A DNA stretch of 5,439 bases, from positions 1 through 5,439 of the forward strand of contig JAICHC010000235.1 in the NCBI GenBank assembly GCA_025922795.1, written 5' to 3'. The notes under the pieces were generated by a model, which was not told the DNA's origin, searched no databases, and saw only the letters and a program-made list of their open reading frames with translations. Of this stretch, positions 1 through 5,439 are shown one piece after another. The translations under genes were made by a program, and so were the position numbers. Origin of the DNA: Candidatus Binatia bacterium. GTDB lineage: Bacteria > Desulfobacterota_B > Binatia > UBA9968. Each line of letters starts with the position of its first letter. The stretch's first letter is position 1.

Positions 1-2259
<2,259 letters not shown>

Positions 2260-2967
2260 GTGCAGACTCTCTCAGCCGCGTTCAAGTACTTAACTCTTTG
2301 GCATTTCTTTGCCGCCATTCCCCCGAGTTTTGAGGTTATCGGCAGCGCCGCGAAATATTTCCCTGTAGTCGGTTTGGTTCTCGGCCTGATGCTAGCGCTC
2401 GCGAACTATCTCCTTGCGCCGCATCTCCATTCAGAAATCCTCAGCCTCACACTGATTGGGTTTTTGATTGTTCTCACCGGCGGGCGCCATCTTGAAGGCC
2501 TGAAGCAAACCTTTGGCGCGTTCGGCGCGAGAACGCCGGGCGCTGAGGGCCATGCGTACGAAAGTCTTGCTGTTGCCGCAATTGTGTTTGTAATTCTATT
2601 AAAAACCTCCGCCGTCGAGAGCATCGATGAAAAAGTGACATTGAGCTTGCTACTCGCGCCGCTTTTGGCGCGCTGGTCGCTTGTGACCTTCCTTTACGGT
2701 GATCACTCTCAATTTGACGAAATTCCAAAGCTCATCGCCGAGCAGGTGACCTTTTCGCAACTATTAGCCTGCACTGCGGCGACGCTCGCTCTGAGCGTTT
2801 ACTTTCTCGGTCGCAAGGGGCTTTGGATCGCGTTCATCGTTTCACTTTTTGCTTTGTTGACACGAACTTTGCTGCATAGACGCTTCGGCGTGCTCACCTA
2901 TGCCAGTTTGGGCGCCGTCGTCGAACTCGGTGAAGCGCTTAGCCTCATCTTGCTCGCGACGCTCTAA
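2260..2967 (+). CDS. CobS-family (cobalamin-5-phosphate synthase-like) membrane protein, degenerate active site
   Basis: CobS joins adenosylcobinamide-GDP to alpha-ribazole (phosphate) in the inner membrane, the last assembly step of B12. This 235-residue protein has CobS length and layout: an N-terminal amphipathic segment (TLSAAFKYLTLWHFF), several hydrophobic helices, TGGRHLEGL at 73-81 where CobS has TGGFHLDGL, and a C-terminal LGAVVELGE (217-225) matching the family ending. The catalytic signature has decayed. The family's HLDGLADTxDG reads HLEGLKQTFGA, losing the invariant aspartates. The following MRDSRxGxxG region reads GAEGHAYESLA, without the Arg/Asp pair. The YARxxGLG region is also absent. 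I chose the GTG at 2260 because the alignment to CobS begins there; the TTG at 2206 is an alternative and neither has a good Shine-Dalgarno. Tandem TAA stops end the gene 23 bases before the permease. It is probably not an active synthase. A diverged relative with a new role or a decaying paralog are both possible. Family membership is reasonably sure, function is not. Confidence 0.7.
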   Translation: MQTLSAAFKYLTLWHFFAAIPPSFEVIGSAAKYFPVVGLVLGLMLALANYLLAPHLHSEILSLTLIGFLIVLTGGRHLEGLKQTFGAFGARTPGAEGHAYESLAVAAIVFVILLKTSAVESIDEKVTLSLLLAPLLARWSLVTFLYGDHSQFDEIPKLIAEQVTFSQLLACTAATLALSVYFLGRKGLWIAFIVSLFALLTRTLLHRRFGVLTYASLGAVVELGEALSLILLATL

Positions 2968-2990
2968 TAAAAACAATCTGATTCTGGGTG

Positions 2991-3866
2991 ATGGAAGTCT
3001 TAAAACCCATTTCTGCGGTCATTCCGGTGTTCCTGTTAATCGCTGCCGGATTTTTGTTTGCTCATTGGAAAAAGATTAGCCTGACATCCGTGACGGAAAT
3101 CATCGTCTACTTGGGTACGCCCTGCTTGGTGTTCGGTTCGCTGGCGAGCAAGCCGCTTTATGTCGCCGACATCGCTGTCTTGTTCAGCGGCATCGCGATC
3201 ATGTTTGCCGCGGTAGGCTTGCTGGTTTGCCTCTATTTCTCGGTTTTTCGTCTTAGCTCGCGCGGCTTTGCGCTCCCGGCTCTGTTCATGAATGCCGGCA
3301 ATATGGGTATTCCTCTGGCGTTGTTCGCCTTTGGTCAGGCGGGTTTCCAACGAGCGACGTTGATGTTCGTGATCCTCACGTTCCTACAATACTCGCTAGG
3401 AATTTATATTTTGAATGGCCGCGGCAATTGGGCGGAAATCTTTCGTCTGCCGCTGATCTATGCCGCGTTGACTGGACTTGCGGTCAACCAGGCGCAAATT
3501 CAAATACCGGAAGTTCTCATGCAGTCGATCACCATGCTCGGGCAGGCAACGATTCCGATCATGCTGGTCACGCTCGGTTATCGTCTCTACCAATTCGAAT
3601 CGCTGCAGTGGGGCCATGCCGTCGGCGGCGCGCTCGTCCGCATCGCCGGCGGTTTCGCTGCGGCCCATATTGCCGTTTACTTGATCGGAGCAGAGGGCGT
3701 GAACCGCCAAGTTTTGTTGCTCTACGGCTCGCTTCCAGCCGCAGTCATCAATTTCGTTTTCACCGAAAAATATCGCCAGGATCCAAGCTTGGCGGCATCG
3801 ATCGTCGTGATCAGCACGTTTTTGTCGATTTTTACGGTGCCGGTCGTGATCTGGTTGGTTTCGTAG
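2991..3866 (+). CDS. AEC-family (auxin efflux carrier-type) permease
   Basis: This is a 291-residue polytopic inner-membrane protein of the AEC family (BART superfamily), whose bacterial members carry malate, malonate and other small organic acids. Hydrophobic segments run the length of the protein, in line with the family's ten helices arranged as two inverted repeats. Hallmarks are the first-repeat motif FMNAGNMGIPLALF (99-112), with the Asn-Gly-Gly-Pro pattern of the unwound transport helix, the second-repeat TIPIMLVTLGY (187-197), and the C-terminal LPAAVINFVFTEKY (248-261), which is strongly conserved in the family. The ATG at 2991 is preferred; a GTG directly before it (2988) would add one residue, and the only ribosome-binding hint is a weak CTGGG-type sequence. 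The gene follows the CobS-like gene by 23 bases with no terminator between, so the two are probably co-transcribed. The substrate cannot be read from the sequence. Its position between a CobS relative and B12-riboswitch genes makes a corrinoid-related precursor thinkable but unproven. Confidence 0.9.
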   Translation: MEVLKPISAVIPVFLLIAAGFLFAHWKKISLTSVTEIIVYLGTPCLVFGSLASKPLYVADIAVLFSGIAIMFAAVGLLVCLYFSVFRLSSRGFALPALFMNAGNMGIPLALFAFGQAGFQRATLMFVILTFLQYSLGIYILNGRGNWAEIFRLPLIYAALTGLAVNQAQIQIPEVLMQSITMLGQATIPIMLVTLGYRLYQFESLQWGHAVGGALVRIAGGFAAAHIAVYLIGAEGVNRQVLLLYGSLPAAVINFVFTEKYRQDPSLAASIVVISTFLSIFTVPVVIWLVS

Positions 3867-3992
3867 GGGCAAAAGGAGCACATAACAGCGGGTCCGAGTT
3901 TGGCTGCTCACCCTATCTATTCTTCTTGTCAGGAGAAGGCCCGAGGCGCTCGACGAAACGATCGATCATCTGGCACAACGGCGGAGGGGACC
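3867..3992. other. Gene-free spacer after the AEC permease
   Basis: The first 126 bases after the permease stop hold no convincing gene and no hairpin with a T-run that would serve as an intrinsic terminator. Read-through from the permease into the riboswitch leader therefore cannot be excluded. Short purine runs such as AAAAGGAG at about 3871-3878 lack a following start codon with a sustained frame. Confidence 0.4.
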
Positions 3993-4019
3993 TTGACAGT
4001 TTCGAACGCGCGTTATAGT
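3993..4019 (+). promoter_or_regulatory. Predicted sigma70-type promoter of the riboswitch-tonB unit
   Basis: A perfect TTGACA (3993-3998) is followed 15 bases later by TATAGT (4014-4019, five of six matches). The spacer is shorter than the optimal 17, which suggests moderate strength. The predicted start at about 4026 lies some 18 bases before the first pairing strand of the riboswitch, which is where a riboswitch leader should begin. It is the only good promoter seen for tonB and perhaps for the gene after it. Confidence 0.65.
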
Positions 4020-4043
4020 TTCCGCCTACATAATTTTCATCGC

Positions 4044-4190
4044 TCTGGGATCGTACGGAAGTCCGGTGCAAACCCGGCGCGGTCCCGCCACTGTGATGGC
4101 GACGAAAGCCGCACGAAGTCACTATGAGCCTTTGGCTCACGGGAAGGCGCGGCGAGTAGAATAAAGCCTAAGCCAGGAGACCTGCCCAGA
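4044..4190 (+). ncRNA. Cobalamin (adenosylcobalamin-class) riboswitch 1, leader of tonB
   Basis: This RNA element binds B12 coenzyme and lowers expression of the downstream gene. All the conserved blocks are present in order: GGAAgtcCGGTGcAAAcCCGG at 4058-4077 forming P3, TCCCGCCACTGTGA (4083-4096), a small TGAGCC/GGCTCA hairpin (4125-4139), GGGAAGGCGC (4141-4150), and the B12 box AAGCCAGGAGACCTGCC (4170-4186). The closing stem is perfect: TCTGGG (4044-4049) with CCCAGA (4185-4190). The element is compact, 147 bases, and is followed by candidate alternative hairpins before the tonB start. I infer that it represses tonB when B12 is plentiful. Confidence 0.95.
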
Positions 4191-4200
4191 ACGATACGAC

Positions 4201-4255
4201 CGGCCTCTCCGGAGAAGAGAGAATGGTGTTGCCGTTTCCCCATTCATTGAGGCCG
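4201..4255 (+). promoter_or_regulatory. Candidate expression platform of riboswitch 1
   Basis: Two mutually exclusive pairings can be drawn. One is a local hairpin, CTCTC (4205-4209) with GAGAG (4217-4221), leaving GGAG in its loop. The other is a longer-range perfect 7-bp stem, CGGCCTC (4201-4207) with GAGGCCG (4249-4255), which encloses GGAG and the ATG at 4223. No T-run follows directly, so control of translation is more likely than termination here. The pairings are visible in the sequence; the switching role is inferred. Confidence 0.4.
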
Positions 4256-4345
4256 TGGATCGAGACCGATGAGATTGGCCTCATTCTTTATTCTATCCCT
4301 GATTTTGCACACCGGCGCCTTGCTCCATCCGGTTTTTTTTCGTGA
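4223..4345 (+). CDS. Possible short leader ORF overlapping the tonB start (40 codons)
   Basis: The best Shine-Dalgarno after riboswitch 1, GGAG at 4211-4214 within GGAGAAGAGAG, sits eight bases before an ATG at 4223. That ATG is not in the tonB frame. It opens a 40-codon frame (MVLPFPHSLRPWIETDEIGL and onward) that overlaps the first 77 bases of tonB and stops at the TGA at 4343-4345. It could be a translated regulatory leader, a chance frame, or the true tonB start separated from the rest by an indel. I do not recognise the peptide, and its composition gives no sign of a function. Confidence 0.25.
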   Translation: MVLPFPHSLRPWIETDEIGLILYSIPDFAHRRLAPSGFFS

Positions 4346-5051
4346 CCCGTGGGAAGAACCATTCTTTCCGGTGACAATTCTGCTATCGGAGCCCTTGCCG
4401 ACGAACGCGACCAAGGGCGGCAGCGGCGAAAGAGCATCAGCACCTCCCAAATCAAATGTCAGGTCAAAGCCTGCGGCGACGGCACCGCCGGTCGCCAAGC
4501 TTGCGCCTGAGTTCACAGCTGCGCCGAGCCGGCCGCAGCGGCAAGCGATCGCCGCTGAACCGATGACGACGGCGAGCGAAAGCGCTGTCGCGGTCGCTAA
4601 CATTTCTCAATTCTCGGACATGGGAAGCGCGACCATCGGCGATTCAGTCTTCTCGGCCGAATCGATCGGAGTTGATCTATTTGGCAATGATAGGGAAAAC
4701 GATAGTCGGGGAGACTTCGGATCGGCATACGGACAAGAAAGCGGGCAAAGCCATTCGCCGGGTGCAGTTATCACTCAAGCCCGCTACAGCAAAACGCCTG
4801 TGCCGCTCTACCCGGAAAGTGCCCGGCGCGACGGGCGTGAGGGCCGGGTTCTTTTGCGCGTCTTAGTTGACGACCAGGGGCGCGCGAAAACCGTAGAAGT
4901 AAACACGAGTTCTGGCGAGGAGGTGTTGGATCGAGCCGCCGCCGAAGCGATCAAGCGTTGGCGCTTTCATCCGGCTCGCTATGGCGACCAAGCGATCGAG
5001 AGCTGGATTCGCATTCCGATCGAATTCCGCCTCGCCAGTGCGAACCCTTGA
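4269..5051 (+). CDS. tonB: TonB-family energy transducer under B12 riboswitch control
   Basis: TonB spans the periplasm and passes proton-motive energy from ExbB/ExbD to outer-membrane receptors. The 260-residue protein has a single N-terminal anchor (about 4-24) containing S10-LIL-H14, the SxxxH motif whose histidine contacts ExbB/ExbD. A long low-complexity periplasmic linker (about 40-165) follows, rich in Ala, Pro, Ser and Gly but without the E-P/K-P repeats of E. coli TonB. The C-terminal domain (about 168-256) has the YP of LYPESARRDGREG, the strand RVLLRVLVDDQGR, the SSGEEVLDRAAAEAIKRW helix, then RFHPA and WIRIPIEFRL, all typical of TonB_C. The length is close to the usual 230-280. 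The start at 4269 is the first ATG after the in-frame stop at 4248-4250, but its Shine-Dalgarno is weak; a stronger site upstream points to another frame. No exbB or exbD lies in the window. The riboswitch in front implies that this TonB serves B12 uptake. Confidence 0.92.
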   Translation: MRLASFFILSLILHTGALLHPVFFRDPWEEPFFPVTILLSEPLPTNATKGGSGERASAPPKSNVRSKPAATAPPVAKLAPEFTAAPSRPQRQAIAAEPMTTASESAVAVANISQFSDMGSATIGDSVFSAESIGVDLFGNDRENDSRGDFGSAYGQESGQSHSPGAVITQARYSKTPVPLYPESARRDGREGRVLLRVLVDDQGRAKTVEVNTSSGEEVLDRAAAEAIKRWRFHPARYGDQAIESWIRIPIEFRLASANP

Positions 5052-5060
5052 CGAGCAGTC

Positions 5061-5069
5061 AAAGGAGGT
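5061..5069 (+). promoter_or_regulatory. Orphan near-perfect Shine-Dalgarno sequence
   Basis: AAAGGAGGT lies ten bases after the tonB stop and matches the 16S rRNA 3' end at full length, yet no ATG or GTG follows at 5-10 bases. The nearest possible start, the TTG at 5085, is 15 bases away and opens only a short frame running into the riboswitch. It may be a relic of a gene displaced by the riboswitch, or chance. Confidence 0.3.
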
Positions 5070-5131
5070 AAGAAAGCTAAATTATTGACCACAGACGGAT
5101 GTAGGGAAAGGGGTGACTCTCCCTCGCACTT

Positions 5132-5149
5132 CCCACCGCCGATGGTGGG
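5132..5149 (+). other. GC-rich hairpin in the expanded P3 region of riboswitch 2
   Basis: CCCACC (5132-5137) pairs perfectly with GGTGGG (5144-5149) around the loop GCCGAT. An overlapping alternative, CGCCG (5137-5141) with CGGCG (5154-5158), is also possible. The segment lies between the GGTGA-like block (5112-5116) and AATTCCCC (5170-5177), where compact B12 riboswitches have only a short P3 loop. Confidence 0.5.
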
Positions 5150-5230
5150 GTAGCGGCGCGGGGGGCCAGAATTCCCCTGCTGCCCCGCAACTGTAGGAGC
5201 TACGAAGGCCGCATCAAGCCACTGCTCAGA

Positions 5231-5298
5231 CCGATTTGCGAATTTAGGCTTTTGAATTTGGGTTCAATCCAAAATCGAAAATCTAAAATCCAAATCGG
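5231..5298 (+). repeat. AT-rich imperfect palindrome (68 bases) inside riboswitch 2
   Basis: The ends form a perfect 8-bp inverted repeat, CCGATTTG (5231-5238) and CAAATCGG (5291-5298). Pairing continues inward almost to a TTCAA loop at 5263-5267, with a few mismatches and G-U pairs, giving a hairpin of about 30 bp. The right arm is built from tandem heptamers NAAAATC: CAAAATC 5270-5276, GAAAATC 5277-5283, TAAAATC 5284-5290. GC is 24 of 68 bases, much lower than the flanking riboswitch. It looks like a dispersed palindromic intergenic repeat or MITE-like unit that landed in a tolerant stem. That origin is inferred. Confidence 0.75.
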
Positions 5299-5366
5299 CG
5301 CCGGCGGGAAGGCGCGGTAAGTAGGTTTGAAGCTCAAGCCAGGAGACCTATCCGTTCTGCCCCAAC

Positions 5367-5389
5367 CTCCCCTTTCGCGGGAAAAGGAG
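5367..5389 (+). promoter_or_regulatory. Shine-Dalgarno-sequestering hairpin after riboswitch 2
   Basis: CTCC (5367-5370) can pair with GGAG (5386-5389), the core of the AAAAGGAG ribosome-binding site, and TTTC (5373-5376) with GAAA (5381-5384), giving a small bulged hairpin just before the ATG at 5396. This arrangement fits a B12 riboswitch acting on translation initiation. No run of T follows, which argues against an intrinsic terminator at this point. Confidence 0.5.
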
Positions 5390-5395
5390 ATCACC

Positions 5396-5439
5396 ATGAA
5401 AGTTTTTTTTTACTCATTTTTGATTCTGCTGTTTTCGTG
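5396..5439 (+). CDS. Start of a secreted or outer-membrane protein, probably a B12 uptake component (partial)
   Basis: Only 14 complete codons are in the window: MKVFFYSFLILLFS, a short basic start followed by a hydrophobic stretch, as in a signal peptide. The ribosome-binding site AAAAGGAG (5382-5389) stands six bases before the ATG and is the strongest true initiation signal in the window. A B12 riboswitch in the leader and tonB immediately upstream make a BtuB-like TonB-dependent receptor the leading guess. A periplasmic corrinoid-binding protein (BtuF-like) is an alternative. A run of nine T (5403-5411) within codons 3-6 is a possible slippage or indel site. The function is inferred from context only. 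Confidence 0.75.
   Translation, partial: MKVFFYSFLILLFS

Larger units (their letters stand above)
5092..5359 (+). ncRNA. Cobalamin riboswitch 2, enlarged, leader of the right-edge gene
   Basis: This is a second B12-sensing RNA. The conserved blocks are TAGGGAA (5103-5109), GCTGCCCCGCAACTGTA (5179-5195), AGCCACTG (5217-5224), GGGAAGGCGC (5306-5315) and the B12 box AAGCCAGGAGACCT (5336-5349). ACGGAT (5095-5100) with ATCCGT (5350-5355) and CAG (5092-5094) with CTG (5357-5359) close it. At 268 bases it is far longer than the 147-base copy upstream, because two peripheral elements have grown: the P3 region (about 5113-5173) and the variable stem before GGGAAGG (5225-5305), which holds an AT-rich palindrome. 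The core blocks are intact, so I expect it to work. It probably arose from an element distinct from riboswitch 1, since the peripheral sequences do not match. Confidence 0.92.

Noticed and set aside
3396..3911. 171-codon minus-strand frame opposite the permease
   Set aside because: It is antisense to well-conserved AEC motifs; its composition (many Asp, Arg, Gln and His) reflects the complement of membrane-protein codons.
3428..4018. 196-codon plus-strand frame overlapping the end of the permease gene
   Set aside because: It is in another frame of the AEC permease, is rich in Arg/Ser/His as shadow frames are, and runs into the tonB promoter.
3900..4140. Small frames on both strands across riboswitch 1
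   Set aside because: They cover the promoter and the conserved riboswitch core, whose constraints are those of RNA structure and not coding.
4206..4215. TCTCCGGAGA palindrome as a repressor operator
   Set aside because: It is ten bases, has no known match I can name, and is better explained as part of the ribosome-binding region and its hairpin.
4244..4603. 119-codon minus-strand frame opposite tonB
   Set aside because: It is antisense to the tonB anchor and linker, with no promoter or ribosome-binding site seen and an alanine/glycine-rich product mirroring the linker.
5085..5113. TTGACC at 5085 as a -35 box for a promoter of riboswitch 2
   Set aside because: No acceptable -10 hexamer lies 15-19 bases downstream, and the predicted start would fall inside the closing stem of the riboswitch.
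5270..5296. Tandem NAAAATC heptamers as a CRISPR or origin iteron array
   Set aside because: There are only three full copies without spacers, and they form one arm of a hairpin inside a riboswitch, with no replication or Cas gene nearby.
5200..5397. 65-codon minus-strand frame across riboswitch 2
   Set aside because: It is read from the complement of the riboswitch and of the AT-rich palindrome; the WILDFRFWI-like stretch is simply the translated heptamer repeat.

Overview
The window suggests a diderm, Gram-negative bacterium of moderate GC content. It encodes a TonB energy transducer, and its GyrB enters the long TOPRIM insertion typical of Gram-negative gyrases. The gyrB is not in the usual recF-gyrB order, because a divergent CobS-like gene lies upstream of it. 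The style is that of a deltaproteobacterial, acidobacterial or related uncultured lineage. That placement is an impression, not a result.

Layout. (1) Positions 1-2019, minus strand: most of gyrB, cut by the left edge of the window, with a good sigma70-type promoter at about 2090-2118. (2) Positions 2260-3866, plus strand: a likely two-gene unit. The first gene is a CobS-family membrane protein whose catalytic acidic motifs have decayed. The second is an AEC-family (auxin efflux carrier type) permease starting 23 bases after it. (3) Positions 3867-4268: a gene-free leader with a strong promoter (TTGACA/TATAGT) and a canonical cobalamin (B12) riboswitch, followed by tonB (4269-5051). (4) Positions 5052-5395: a second B12 riboswitch, much larger than the first because two peripheral stems are expanded. 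One expanded stem is a 68-base AT-rich imperfect palindrome. (5) Positions 5396-5439: the start of a signal-peptide-bearing protein with a strong Shine-Dalgarno site, cut by the right edge. By context it is probably a TonB-dependent outer-membrane corrinoid receptor or another cobalamin uptake component.

How it fits together. The right half looks like a B12-repressed uptake operon in which a dedicated TonB and its probable client each have their own riboswitch. No separate promoter is evident before the second riboswitch, so the downstream gene may sit behind two B12 sensors in series. Close to this locus, the CobS-like protein has kept the fold signature of the B12 nucleotide-loop enzyme but lost its metal-binding aspartates. 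It is therefore unlikely to be an ordinary cobalamin synthase, and its partnership with the permease is the most open functional question here. No CRISPR array, tRNA, rRNA, transposase or phage gene was seen.
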